Source: an uncultured Roseobacter sp.
GTDB lineage: Bacteria > Pseudomonadota > Alphaproteobacteria > Rhodobacterales > Rhodobacteraceae
Reading direction: 5' to 3'
DNA length: 64,000 bases
Assembly (NCBI GenBank): GCA_947488305.1
Contig: CANKZM010000003.1
Span: 124,001 to 188,000, forward strand
Under the pieces are notes generated by a model. It saw only the letters and a program-made list of their open reading frames with translations. It was not told where the DNA came from and ran no database searches. A program made the translations under genes and the position numbers. This document shows, in pieces, positions 7,616 to 16,393 of this stretch (within the stretch, counting starts at the first letter, position 1; each line of letters opens with the position of its first letter).

Positions 7616-8785
7616 ATGACATCTGTTTCAACCAAGGCTCCAACATCTTTTGCTGGATTGGTGAAATCCATCTGGAACGTTGCTTTTTGTACGCTCCTGA
7701 TCACCTCTGCGAGCGCCAATGCTCAAGAGGCAGCGCCACCGCCAAAGGTTACAATCGCTGCGGCCTACACCGAAGAAATCGTTCGAGAAGCAACGTTCGT
7801 TGGCAGAGGGGAAGCCTCCGCAGCGACTGATCTAGTTGCGCGCGTCACTGGAATCATCACTGAAATCGTCGTGGGAGACGGCGCATCAGTGAAGGAAGGC
7901 GACGTTATTCTGCGCATTGAACCGGATACCTACGCTGCGGAAGTCGCCGCCCAGAAAGCGGCCGTCTTGCGCGCCGAGGCCAACGTCAAGCTCGCTGAGA
8001 TCGAGTTGGTGAGAAAGACAGCCCTTGTCCAGCGGGAGACTGTTGCCCAGTCAGAGCTGGATATTGCCCAGGCAAACGCTTCGGTTGCTGAGGCGGATCT
8101 TGCCGCCGCGAAGGCGGCCCTCACGGAAGCAGAACTCAACCTGCAGCGTACTGAAATAAAAGCTCCTTTTGATGGACGTATCGGGCGAAACAACGTGAGC
8201 CTGGGCGCTTTGGTCAGCCCGTCGACGGGCCCATTGGTCACAGTCGTCCAGGAAACACCGATGTATGTGACTTTTTCGCTGTCGGAACCACAGTTGCTAT
8301 CCATTCTTGAACGACTTGACCGCGGCATTGATGATCTGATCCAAGGCGACCAATCCCCCAATGTCTTCGTGAAGCTTCCCAATGGCACGCTTTTGGATGA
8401 GCCCGGGTCCGTCGTCTTTCTGGACAACCGCATTGACCCAGCGACGGGTACGATTTCTCTGCGAGCGGAGTTCGAAAACGCCCAACGCGTCATTCTGGAC
8501 GGGGGATTCGTATCCGTTGTGATAGAAGAATTGGAACCGACGTTGAGCGTTCTAATTCCTCAGAATGCCGTGCAACGGGATCAGCGGGGCGACTTCGTTC
8601 TCGTGGTAACCGACCAGCAACTGGTCGAGCAACGCTACGTCACGCTTGGACCTTTCGAAGGTACAGCCGTCATCGTGGCGGACGGTCTTCGGGAGGGTGA
8701 AAGCGTCATCACCGAAGGACTTCAGCGGGTCAGGCCGGGTGTTTCAGTCGATGCAGTGCTGGCTGGCACCGGCGAAGGGAACTGA
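7616..8785 (+). CDS. RND efflux periplasmic adaptor (membrane fusion protein)
   Basis: Periplasmic adaptor that links an inner-membrane RND pump to an outer-membrane channel. 389 aa with a hydrophobic signal sequence ending near SASANAQ (about residue 36). A lipoyl/barrel-sandwich half (ATDLVARVTGIITEIVVGDGASVKEGDVIL) is followed by a long alpha-hairpin (about 110-175, Ala/Glu-rich coiled coil), the second lipoyl half (IKAPFDGRIGRNNVSLGALVSP) and the beta-barrel and membrane-proximal domains. The start is the ATG at 7616 (MTSVSTKAP); the longer frame upstream lacks family similarity. The pump gene follows after 3 bp, so the two are translationally linked. No regulator or outer-membrane factor gene is adjacent. 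Confidence 0.93.
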   Translation: MTSVSTKAPTSFAGLVKSIWNVAFCTLLITSASANAQEAAPPPKVTIAAAYTEEIVREATFVGRGEASAATDLVARVTGIITEIVVGDGASVKEGDVILRIEPDTYAAEVAAQKAAVLRAEANVKLAEIELVRKTALVQRETVAQSELDIAQANASVAEADLAAAKAALTEAELNLQRTEIKAPFDGRIGRNNVSLGALVSPSTGPLVTVVQETPMYVTFSLSEPQLLSILERLDRGIDDLIQGDQSPNVFVKLPNGTLLDEPGSVVFLDNRIDPATGTISLRAEFENAQRVILDGGFVSVVIEELEPTLSVLIPQNAVQRDQRGDFVLVVTDQQLVEQRYVTLGPFEGTAVIVADGLREGESVITEGLQRVRPGVSVDAVLAGTGEGN

Positions 8786-8788
8786 TCC

Positions 8789-11700
8789 TTGCTTTCAACT
8801 GTATTCATCAATCGGCCAAAGATGGCCATCGTCATTTCGACAGTGCTGACACTAATGGGGTTGATTGCCTATTCGGTGATCCCGGTCGAGCAGTTCCCGA
8901 ACATTACCCCCCCGGTGGTCAATGTATCGGCGACCTACACCGGTGCGAATGCGGAAACCGTTGAGGCAACGGTTGCTGCCCCCATCGAGGCCGAGGTCAA
9001 TGGTGTCGAAGACATGATCTACATGTCGTCCGACAGCTCAGACATCGGCTCTTATAACCTGTCTGTGACCTTCGACGTCGGTACAGATCCGACAATCGCC
9101 ACTGTTAACGTGCAAAACCGGGTGGCACAGGCCACCAGCGGATTGCCGGTGGAGGTGACATCGACCGGCGTTGTGACGGAAAAATCCTCCACCAGTATGC
9201 TTCTCGTGGCGACCCTTTTTTCACCCGAAGGCACCTATGACGAAGTCTTTCTGTCGAATTACGCGTCCATCAATTTAAAAGATGCGCTGGCGAGGGTACC
9301 CGGTGTCGGCAAGGCCGATGTTCTGACTGATTTTGCTTACGCGATGCGGATCTGGATGGACCCCGACCGCATGACCGGGTTGGGTGTCACGCCCTCCGAC
9401 GTCATTGCAGCCATCCAGGAGCAGAACATTGTCGTGTCTGCCGGCCAGATTGGTGCGCCCCCTGCCCCGGATGGACAACAGTTTCAATACTCCGTCACCG
9501 CCCAGGGGCGTCTATCCACCGCTGAGGAATTCGAAAACATCATCGTGCGCACTGGGGAGTCGGGCAGTGTTTTACGTTTGGGGGACATCGCGCGCATTGA
9601 ACTGGGCGCAAGTTCCTATGGCGTGTCGGGCCGCTACCAAGGGCAACCTGCAACCGTACTCGCAGTCTATCAGGCACCGGGTGAAAATGCCTTGGCCGTT
9701 GCAGCAGGTGTGTATTCCGAACTGGAACGCCTGTCTCGCGCCTTCCCGCAGGACGTAGCCTATGAGGTACCCTTCGACAGTACCGATTTCGTGGAACAAT
9801 CGCTCAACGATGTGGTGTCCACACTGATCCTGACCTTCATTCTCGTGATGTCGGTTGTCTTTGTGTTTCTTGGCAGTTTCCGGGCAACGGTCATCCCGGC
9901 TGTGGCTATTCCCGTCTCGCTGATCGGTACGTTCGCATTTTTGCTGCTGATGGGGATGACGCTGAACACCATCTCGCTTTTTGCTTTGGTGCTCGCCATC
10001 GGCATCGTGGTTGATGATGCGATCGTCGTCGTTGAAAACGTGGAACGGATCATTGCGGACGAAGGCCTGAGCCCCCCGGAAGCAACTGCTAAGGCCATGA
10101 CGCAGATCACCACACCGGTTGTCGCGACAACACTGGTTTTGCTGGCTGTTTTTATCCCCGTGACGTTCATGCCCGGGATCTCAGGACAATTATTCTCCCA
10201 GTTTGCCGTCACTATTTCGGTGGCGGTTGTTATTTCGTCCATCAATGCTTTGACATTGTCGCCTGCGCTTTGCGCCATCGTTCTCAAAGCGCGTTCCGGC
10301 CCTCCAAAAGGAGTATTGGCTGCTTTTGAAAAAACTATTGGCGGGCTGCGCAATGGGTATGCCGGGATCGTCGGCAAGTTGATCCGCCTCCCCATTATAG
10401 GGCTTGTCATTCTTGTAGCCCTAGGGGCCGCCTCCGGGTCGATGATGAATATGCTGCCGAAGGGCTTCCTGCCCCTGGAAGACAACGGATATGTGTTTGT
10501 CGATGTCCAGCTTCCTGATGCGGCAACGGTGCAACGGACGGAAATCGTCGCTGACAGGTTCGTCGAGAATATCGGACAGATACCTGGCGTGGTTAACACC
10601 GTTCAGGTAAACGGGTTCAGCCTCTTGAACGGTGTGGGGTCGAATGGTGCGATGATCATCGTCAACCTCGAAAACTGGGAGGAACGACCCGAAGAGGAGA
10701 AAAGTGCCGACGGCATACTGGCCACCATCTATGGCCTTGCTGCGCAGGAAGCTTCTGCCAAGATCATCGCTTTCAATCCCCCTCCAATCTCGGGCCTTGG
10801 CGTCAGCGCAGGTGTGGAGATGAAAGTCCAGCAAACTGGCGGTGGTACTGCGGGTGATCTGGCTGCGGCGGTGAATTCGCTGGTTTTTGCTGCCAACCAA
10901 CGACCAGAAATCGCGCAAGCCTACACCAGCTTCAGTGCCAATGTGCCGAAGCTATTTGTCGATTTGGATCGCGAGAAATCCCGAACGCTGGGTATTCCGG
11001 TGAGCGATGTGTTCCAAACCCTGCAGGCGCATCTTGGGTCGATCTATGTCAATGATTTGAACCTTTTTGGCAAAGTGTACCGCGTGATGATTCAGGCCGA
11101 TGCTGATTATCGCGACACAGTGGAAGACATTGGCCGACTACATGTCCGCACCGGCGACGGCCAGATGGCACCTCTTTCTACACTCATTGACGTTGAAAAG
11201 GTTCTGGGTCCTGTTTTGCTGAACCGCTACAACTTGTTCCGCGCTGCCACCGTGACTGCGGTACCTGCCGAAGGTTTCTCTACCGGCGATGCAATCCGAA
11301 TTCTTCAGGAGGAATCTGTAACTGCATTGCCTCCCGGATATAGCTACGAATGGACCGGCACCGCGCAACAGCAACAAGATGCGGGCGGTACCGTTGTTTA
11401 CGTTCTGCTCGCCGCCATAGTCTTCGGGTATCTATTCCTGGTCGCCCAGTACGAAAGCTGGACAATGCCGCTGGGCATCCTGTTGTCAGTCACCGTGGCC
11501 CTATTCGGCGCCTTGGCGGCGGTCTTGGTCACAGCGGGCGATGTCAATCTTTATACTCAGATCGGGATGATAATGCTGATCGGATTGGCATCAAAGAATG
11601 CCATTCTGATTGTCGAGTTTGCGATGGAGCAACGTGCCAAGGGTGCAACGATCCGGGAAGCGGCACTGGAAGCCGCCCGTCAGAGATTCAGAGCCGTTAT

Positions 11701-11923
11701 GATGACCGCGCTTTCCTTTCTGCTCGGCGTAGTACCCCTATTGATTGCTGCGGGTGCGGGAGCGGCCAGTCAAAAGGCGATCGGTATCGCCGTGTTCGGC
11801 GGAATGCTTGCAGCTACCGTCATCGGGGTTATTGTCGTGCCCGTGCTCTATGTGCTGCTTCAATCCTTGCGCGAGCGGGTCAAAACAGGATTTGGCAGAA
11901 AGGGGCCAACTACCGCAGAATGA
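8789..11923 (+). CDS. RND efflux pump, HAE1 (AcrB-like) family
   Basis: Inner-membrane proton/drug antiporter of 1044 aa, the usual size for the family. The N-terminus [20 protein letters not shown] is the standard first transmembrane helix, which supports a TTG start at 8789 with AAGGGA about 10 nt upstream; no ATG or GTG fits. The TM4 proton-relay aspartates are present in [17 protein letters not shown]. Two large periplasmic loops and twelve predicted helices follow the usual order, ending with [16 protein letters not shown] and the basic C-terminal tail. It forms an operon with the adaptor. The substrate cannot be inferred. The outer-membrane partner must be encoded elsewhere. Confidence 0.94.
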   Translation: MLSTVFINRPKMAIVISTVLTLMGLIAYSVIPVEQFPNITPPVVNVSATYTGANAETVEATVAAPIEAEVNGVEDMIYMSSDSSDIGSYNLSVTFDVGTDPTIATVNVQNRVAQATSGLPVEVTSTGVVTEKSSTSMLLVATLFSPEGTYDEVFLSNYASINLKDALARVPGVGKADVLTDFAYAMRIWMDPDRMTGLGVTPSDVIAAIQEQNIVVSAGQIGAPPAPDGQQFQYSVTAQGRLSTAEEFENIIVRTGESGSVLRLGDIARIELGASSYGVSGRYQGQPATVLAVYQAPGENALAVAAGVYSELERLSRAFPQDVAYEVPFDSTDFVEQSLNDVVSTLILTFILVMSVVFVFLGSFRATVIPAVAIPVSLIGTFAFLLLMGMTLNTISLFALVLAIGIVVDDAIVVVENVERIIADEGLSPPEATAKAMTQITTPVVATTLVLLAVFIPVTFMPGISGQLFSQFAVTISVAVVISSINALTLSPALCAIVLKARSGPPKGVLAAFEKTIGGLRNGYAGIVGKLIRLPIIGLVILVALGAASGSMMNMLPKGFLPLEDNGYVFVDVQLPDAATVQRTEIVADRFVENIGQIPGVVNTVQVNGFSLLNGVGSNGAMIIVNLENWEERPEEEKSADGILATIYGLAAQEASAKIIAFNPPPISGLGVSAGVEMKVQQTGGGTAGDLAAAVNSLVFAANQRPEIAQAYTSFSANVPKLFVDLDREKSRTLGIPVSDVFQTLQAHLGSIYVNDLNLFGKVYRVMIQADADYRDTVEDIGRLHVRTGDGQMAPLSTLIDVEKVLGPVLLNRYNLFRAATVTAVPAEGFSTGDAIRILQEESVTALPPGYSYEWTGTAQQQQDAGGTVVYVLLAAIVFGYLFLVAQYESWTMPLGILLSVTVALFGALAAVLVTAGDVNLYTQIGMIMLIGLASKNAILIVEFAMEQRAKGATIREAALEAARQRFRAVMMTALSFLLGVVPLLIAAGAGAASQKAIGIAVFGGMLAATVIGVIVVPVLYVLLQSLRERVKTGFGRKGPTTAE

Positions 11924-11973
11924 CCGGTGTCTTATGCGCTGTTTTGAGCGATCAGCTAAGCGATTGATATGTC

Positions 11974-12969
11974 TCAGGCGATCTGAGAAGTCTCTCGCAT
12001 GTGTGGTGCAAAAAAGACGTGCCGCCCCCGACCTGCATGTTTCGCTGCGTAGAGCGCGGCGTCAGCGTCGCCTAACAGTTGATCTGCAGTCGGGTTGAGG
12101 TAGTCGCCGGCGATGACAGAGCCGACACTGCCCGAAATGCGACAAAGCTTATCTTCAAACGGAATGGGGGTTTGAAGCTTCTCGATGATGCGCCGGGCAA
12201 TCCGGTCGATTACTTCTGGGTCTTCCGGAGCTTTCAGAAGGATGACAAATTCGTCTCCACCGACGCGACCAACAGAATCCACTTCGCGGGTTTCGTTGGT
12301 CATTATCCGGGCCACTTCCTGAAGCACGTGATCGCCGGCGGCGTGGCCCATTGTATCGTTGACCGCTTTGAAAAAATCCAGATCTGCATGCATCAAGGCA
12401 AAAGGTTCGCGCGCGGCCAAGGCGGCCAAAATATCCTGATCAATTGCCCGGCGGTTCTTCAGACCGGTAAGTGTGTCGGTCAACGCCTGTTGCTCCGCCT
12501 CTTCACGCGCGCACTGGAGCCGTTCGTTCAACTGCCGAGAAGCGTCCATCGCCGCCGATTTGGCCTCAACAAGGTAGAGCATCTCAACGGTCAAATCGGT
12601 CACAGCGAAGTCAGCCGCGGTCAGGTCAAATTCGCTTACGGCGTCAACAACAGAAATCCCGAATGACAGGTCCACAATGAGCTGCCCAGGTTCAGGACCC
12701 TCCATCACGACGCCTTTGAGCTGCCGGTTTTGCGCGGATCTGAAACGCAGATTTAGTCGCACACCTGTTCTTTCAAGCAACGCATCGATGGATTTGATCT
12801 CCCGCGGACGTTTGATCTCAAACACATCGAGAAAGTTCTTCCCGATCAAGTCATCCGGCGCGATTTTTCGAGCCGTGGGACCAGCAGCATTGATCGACCC
12901 GGCGCGATCAAAGATGACATGCATCGGACAAAGGACATCCAGCATCTTATAGCACTTCTTTTCACTCAT
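11974..12969 (-). CDS. Diguanylate cyclase with N-terminal HNOBA-like sensor domain
   Basis: Cytoplasmic 331-aa c-di-GMP synthase. Residues 1-130 resemble the heme-NO-binding-associated (HNOBA, PAS-like) domain found beside H-NOX proteins (CPMHVIFDRAGSINAAGPTARK). About residues 130-160 form a linker coiled coil. The GGDEF domain runs about 163-325 with an intact active site G237-G-D-E-F241 and an intact inhibitory I-site RxxD (R228-D231) exactly five residues before it, so both activity and product inhibition are expected. DxLTGLKNRR and DLDFFKAVND are also canonical. The start overlaps the H-NOX-like stop by 4 bp (ATGA), which strongly suggests a sensor-effector pair. No EAL domain is present. 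Confidence 0.92.
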   Translation of the reverse strand: MSEKKCYKMLDVLCPMHVIFDRAGSINAAGPTARKIAPDDLIGKNFLDVFEIKRPREIKSIDALLERTGVRLNLRFRSAQNRQLKGVVMEGPEPGQLIVDLSFGISVVDAVSEFDLTAADFAVTDLTVEMLYLVEAKSAAMDASRQLNERLQCAREEAEQQALTDTLTGLKNRRAIDQDILAALAAREPFALMHADLDFFKAVNDTMGHAAGDHVLQEVARIMTNETREVDSVGRVGGDEFVILLKAPEDPEVIDRIARRIIEKLQTPIPFEDKLCRISGSVGSVIAGDYLNPTADQLLGDADAALYAAKHAGRGRHVFFAPHMRETSQIA

Positions 12970-13553
12970 GCTGTCCGCGCTCCAAGTTCAAATTCCCGCC
13001 CGGCCGCATACTCGCGTTCCAAGAGCGCAATCTCGATGGTTTCCGCGCCGTCTTGCATCCCTTTGTGTTCGAGAAATGCTAACGCGCCATAGTCGTCCGC
13101 CATTGCTCGCAATACGCCCATGAAGAGGGACCCCCACCCTTCCATTTCCGAGTAACAACGTAGTGAATACCGCTCAGCACTATCTTCCATCAACTCCAAC
13201 CGGGGAATTTCCAGATCAGAAACGGCCAATCGTGCACGATCAGGGAGGTCATCCAGAGAATGCAGGAATTCGACGAAGGTAACGCCGCCAAACCGAAGGA
13301 GACGACGCAGCGCCTCTACATTGGAATGCGACACGATGTACGTGCCGATATCTTCGAGCAACTCGTCGTAAGGTCGACCCAACACATCGCAGACCGCCTC
13401 CAGAACGCGTGGTGTGATAGCATCATCATAGGTCCACATTGCCTCGAAGTCATTGAACCCAATGCCAGCTTGCCGCGTTGCCGCAAGCCAATTGGCTTCG
13501 CCATAGCTGTCGATAACAAACCTTTGAATGCCTCGGTTGATTAGCCCATGCAT
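12966..13553 (-). CDS. H-NOX-like protein lacking the canonical heme ligand
   Basis: 195-aa protein with the H-NOX N-terminus (MHGLINRGIQRFVIDSYGEANW) and fold-specific spacing, partner of the downstream cyclase by 4-bp overlap. Aligning by eye to the Thermoanaerobacter tengcongensis H-NOX, the proximal heme His102 corresponds to Pro104 (FLHSLDDLPDRARL). The YxSxRxG propionate-binding motif corresponds to C133-Y-S135-E-M137-E-G, so Tyr and Arg are lost and only Ser remains. The 29-residue distance between the two sites is preserved, which supports the alignment. His98 lies six residues from the expected position and is probably not the ligand. The start is the ATG at 13553; upstream in-frame residues do not match the family. 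Likely a heme-poor or heme-free regulator of the cyclase. Confidence 0.82.
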   Translation of the reverse strand: MHGLINRGIQRFVIDSYGEANWLAATRQAGIGFNDFEAMWTYDDAITPRVLEAVCDVLGRPYDELLEDIGTYIVSHSNVEALRRLLRFGGVTFVEFLHSLDDLPDRARLAVSDLEIPRLELMEDSAERYSLRCYSEMEGWGSLFMGVLRAMADDYGALAFLEHKGMQDGAETIEIALLEREYAAGREFELGARTA

Positions 13554-13649
13554 ATAACTGCTCACGTTGCCCGCGAGCATATTCGCGCAAAAGCTGTTAA
13601 CAATTCCCCAACAGGTAAAATTGAAAACTCTCAAATAGCACAAAAATTC

Positions 13650-15212
13650 TCAAAAGTCGGTCGGCGCGCCACCTTCTGATTTGCGCTTTGCGACAAATTC
13701 AGCAAGTTCCTCGCGGATCGCGACATCCATTGGCGGTGCTTCAAAGCTCTTTATGATTTCGCCAAACAGTGTGTGCGCACGTTCTGGTGTCCAGACACCA
13801 CCTGCGGCCTCCCATCCCTCATAATTCTTCCAGTCACTGAGGAACGGTTGATAAAAGGCCGTTGTATAGCGGTCCTGCGTGTGCTGGATACCAAAGAAAT
13901 GCCCCGCATTGCCTACCGATTTAATCGCGTCCAATGCAATGTCATCAACGCCGGTCGCGGTAATGTCAGGGTCCATATATCGCTGTATTTGCTGCAAAAT
14001 CTCGCAATCCATAATGAATTTTTCAGGGCTCGCGATCAAACCGCCTTCCAGCCATCCAGCCGCGTGATACACCATGTTGGTGCCAGACTGCACGGCCGCC
14101 CAAAGGCTGTTTGATGTCTCCCACATCGCCTGCCCGTCGGGGACATTGGCAGCGCAGACGCCGGAGGACCGCATCGGGAGCTTATAGTACCGGCAAAGCT
14201 GGCCTGTCATCTGTGTGGCCCGCATGTATTCAGGAGTGCCAAAGGCAGGCGCGCCTGATTTCATATCCACGTTAGAGGTGAAGGTTCCTATCGCCACAGG
14301 CGCGCCCGGTCGGATGACTTGCGCAAGCACAACCGCGCAGAGAGCCTCAGCCAGGGATTGCGCCACAGCGCCGGACATGGTGACGGGCGCCATAGCGCCT
14401 GCCAGCGTAAACGGCGTAACGATCAGCCCTTGCCCACGGCGCGCCATCCGCATCCAGCCGTCCAACATCGGGAAGTCATGCTTCAATGGAGATGTGGAGT
14501 TGATGTTCGTATACATCCGCGGTGATGCATCAAACTCATCATGGGTAAGCCCGCCAGCGATCCGCACCATTTCCATGACGTCTTCGACGCGCTCGCGCCC
14601 CAAGGAATAGGCATGCATCACCTTGTCGGTCAGTGTCAGCTTGTCAAAGAGGACATCGAGATGCCGTACGGACGCGTGTATATCAACAGGCTCTACCGGG
14701 TAGCCACCAGCGAAGTGAATACAGTTGAAATACTGAGTGAGTTTCAAAAGGTTGCGGCACTGTTCCCGGGTACCCGGCACCTTGGTTCCCAGCTTCATAT
14801 CCCAGTAATTTGGCGGGGATGAAACATTGCCAAACAGAAGGTTCTTACCACCCACGGTGATTTTTCGATCAAGGTTTCTGGGTGTCAAAGTAAACTCTGG
14901 CGGGGCTTTGGCGATCCATTCCATAACGAAATCGCGATCCATGCGTACGTTTTCGCCTTGAACCGTGCACCCTGCCTCTTTCAAGATCGTCACCGCTTCG
15001 GGGTTCAGGAATTCGACACCAATCTCTTCCAGAATTCGCATCGCGCCATCATGAATGGCTTCGACGCCTTCCGGTGTCAGCGGCTCCGTCGGGTGATCGC
15101 GATTGACCGGCGGATTCCAGGGCATTTGCTCGATGACCGCTTTGCCACGACGATTGGCCGCGCCGGCACGTCCCCCTGTCCGCGTTCTGCGTTTTGGTGG
15201 AGCATCATTCAT
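13650..15212 (-). CDS. MttB-superfamily methyltransferase, non-pyrrolysine type
   Basis: 520-aa member of the trimethylamine methyltransferase (MttB) superfamily. The frame is continuous with no internal amber codon, so it belongs to the pyrrolysine-less group, whose studied members demethylate quaternary amines such as glycine betaine or related methylated compounds using a corrinoid protein. Recognisable stretches are EPLTPEGVEAIHDGAMRILEEIGVEF, NVSSPPNYWD and NAGHFFGIQHTQDRY. The basic N-terminus (KRRTRTGGRAGAANRRG) is typical of roseobacter copies. Start: ATG at 15212 (MNDAPPK). No corrinoid protein, RamA or folate-methyltransferase gene is adjacent. Substrate unknown; the carnitine-to-betaine cluster 7 kb away makes a betaine-type substrate attractive but unproven. 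Confidence 0.88.
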   Translation of the reverse strand: MNDAPPKRRTRTGGRAGAANRRGKAVIEQMPWNPPVNRDHPTEPLTPEGVEAIHDGAMRILEEIGVEFLNPEAVTILKEAGCTVQGENVRMDRDFVMEWIAKAPPEFTLTPRNLDRKITVGGKNLLFGNVSSPPNYWDMKLGTKVPGTREQCRNLLKLTQYFNCIHFAGGYPVEPVDIHASVRHLDVLFDKLTLTDKVMHAYSLGRERVEDVMEMVRIAGGLTHDEFDASPRMYTNINSTSPLKHDFPMLDGWMRMARRGQGLIVTPFTLAGAMAPVTMSGAVAQSLAEALCAVVLAQVIRPGAPVAIGTFTSNVDMKSGAPAFGTPEYMRATQMTGQLCRYYKLPMRSSGVCAANVPDGQAMWETSNSLWAAVQSGTNMVYHAAGWLEGGLIASPEKFIMDCEILQQIQRYMDPDITATGVDDIALDAIKSVGNAGHFFGIQHTQDRYTTAFYQPFLSDWKNYEGWEAAGGVWTPERAHTLFGEIIKSFEAPPMDVAIREELAEFVAKRKSEGGAPTDF

Positions 15213-15305
15213 GGACCGAACCCTCGTCTTTGCTGGTTTGAGACCAAGAAGGACAGACGGATCGGCGGCAGGCCGTCTCATTCGCGACCTTATCGGTCGT
15301 TTTTG

Positions 15306-16013
15306 TCAGGCAGGCAGCAGGTTCTCGGAAGAAAGCCAATCCATAAGATAACTTATGTCGGGCAGCACAATTGCCGCATGCGGTGCAAGGACATCGGCGG
15401 TTGCGATACCTGTCAGCACACCAACGGCACGCATGCCTGCGTTTTTTGCCGCCAAGAGATCATGTAGACTATCACCCACCATCAGGACGTCCGATGGGGG
15501 CAACTTGGCACTCTCGGCAAAGGCAAGCAGCTGCCCAGGTGCTGGTTTTGCACCGTAGCCGCTGTCAAATCCAGCAATGAAATCAAACCGCTCGGTGATC
15601 CCAGCCGCATCAAGATGCGCTCGCGCCGGTTCTTCGGCGTCATTCGTCACAACACCAAGAACGTACCCGTGACCGGACAACGCATCCAGAAACGCCGGTA
15701 AAGGTGTGGCCTCTTTTTGAGGCGCGCGCGCCGCTTCTTCGTTCAGAATCCGGAGCACATCATCCACCGTAGCGCCCTGAACGAGAGGGTGCAGAGCATC
15801 CGCTATCTGGCCCGGCGTGCCGGCAATGACGATACTTTCCGGCAGGAAGCGCAGGGTCGGCACATCAAATCCGATTGCATGACCCAATTCTTCAGCGTGC
15901 GCCTCGTTTCCCGCCAATCGCCTCAAGAACGCCCCAGCCCAGGTCTCCCATGTGCTGCCAAAGTCGAAAAGTGTCCCGTCCTTGTCAAAGATGATCCCTT
16001 GCACGGGCGTCAT
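15306..16013 (-). CDS. HAD-family phosphatase, phosphoglycolate phosphatase-like
   Basis: 235-aa haloacid dehalogenase-type hydrolase with a helical cap. Motif I is IIFDKDGTLFDF (nucleophile Asp and acid Asp), motif II is VVTNDAEE (Thr in place of Ser), motif III Lys is in YGAKPAPGQLL, and motif IV is MVGDSLHDLLAAKNAGM. It probably removes phosphate from a small metabolite such as 2-phosphoglycolate, but the substrate is not determined by these motifs. It overlaps the DUF3572 gene by 4 bp (ATGA), so the two form one transcript. Confidence 0.9.
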   Translation of the reverse strand: MTPVQGIIFDKDGTLFDFGSTWETWAGAFLRRLAGNEAHAEELGHAIGFDVPTLRFLPESIVIAGTPGQIADALHPLVQGATVDDVLRILNEEAARAPQKEATPLPAFLDALSGHGYVLGVVTNDAEEPARAHLDAAGITERFDFIAGFDSGYGAKPAPGQLLAFAESAKLPPSDVLMVGDSLHDLLAAKNAGMRAVGVLTGIATADVLAPHAAIVLPDISYLMDWLSSENLLPA

Positions 16014-16294
16014 GTCCAGTTCACCTGCTCGCCACCGGGCAAAAGTTGCCGCGCTTGATAGAGACTGTCATAGGGCCGCGCAATGGCATCGCAACAGGCT
16101 ACAATCCAGGCATCGTCCATCAAAATGAAATCCAGAACCGAGCCCAGAAAGGCAGGATCTCCGGCCCCACTGCGGATGTCATCCTCACTCGCTCCAGACG
16201 CTCCTTGAAACACCGGCAAAAGCTCGTCATTCGTGATCAGCCAACCCAAAACCTGCAGCCCCAGAACTTCGGCGGTATCCCGCGTATAGGCCAT
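16010..16294 (-). CDS. DUF3572-family small protein
   Basis: 94-aa acidic helical protein of unknown function, matching the DUF3572 pattern common in alphaproteobacteria (AEVLGLQVLGWLI at the N-terminus, FLGSVLDFILMDDAWIVACCDA in the middle). No signal peptide or membrane segment is convincing. It is the first gene of a two-gene unit with the HAD phosphatase. It is divergent from pleD, whose promoter region holds a CtrA-like half site. In genomes I recall, DUF3572 often sits beside a PleD-type gene, so the arrangement here looks ancestral. Confidence 0.85.
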   Translation of the reverse strand: MAYTRDTAEVLGLQVLGWLITNDELLPVFQGASGASEDDIRSGAGDPAFLGSVLDFILMDDAWIVACCDAIARPYDSLYQARQLLPGGEQVNWT

Positions 16295-16332
16295 GAGACG
16301 CCTCGCTTTTTAACTCTTTTCGAAACCCTTTG

Positions 16333-16340
16333 TTAACCAA
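16333..16340. promoter_or_regulatory. CtrA-like half site upstream of pleD
   Basis: TTAACCAA, 54 bp before the pleD start; further TTAA words are at 16309-16312 and about 16366-16369, but none has the N7 spacing. Motif match only; weak on its own. Confidence 0.3.
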
Positions 16341-16393
16341 TATGCCATCAAAGTCGACACTCAGTTAATATCCCACGAAAGGACGCTGAGCGC

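Noticed and set aside
7294-7719. 141-codon minus-strand frame upstream of the RND adaptor
   Set aside because: It overlaps the adaptor's start region, has no good start site, and I recognise no domain in it. A decayed gene cannot be excluded.
13650-15212. Pyrrolysine-containing trimethylamine methyltransferase
   Set aside because: There is no in-frame amber codon within the gene; it belongs to the non-pyrrolysine branch.
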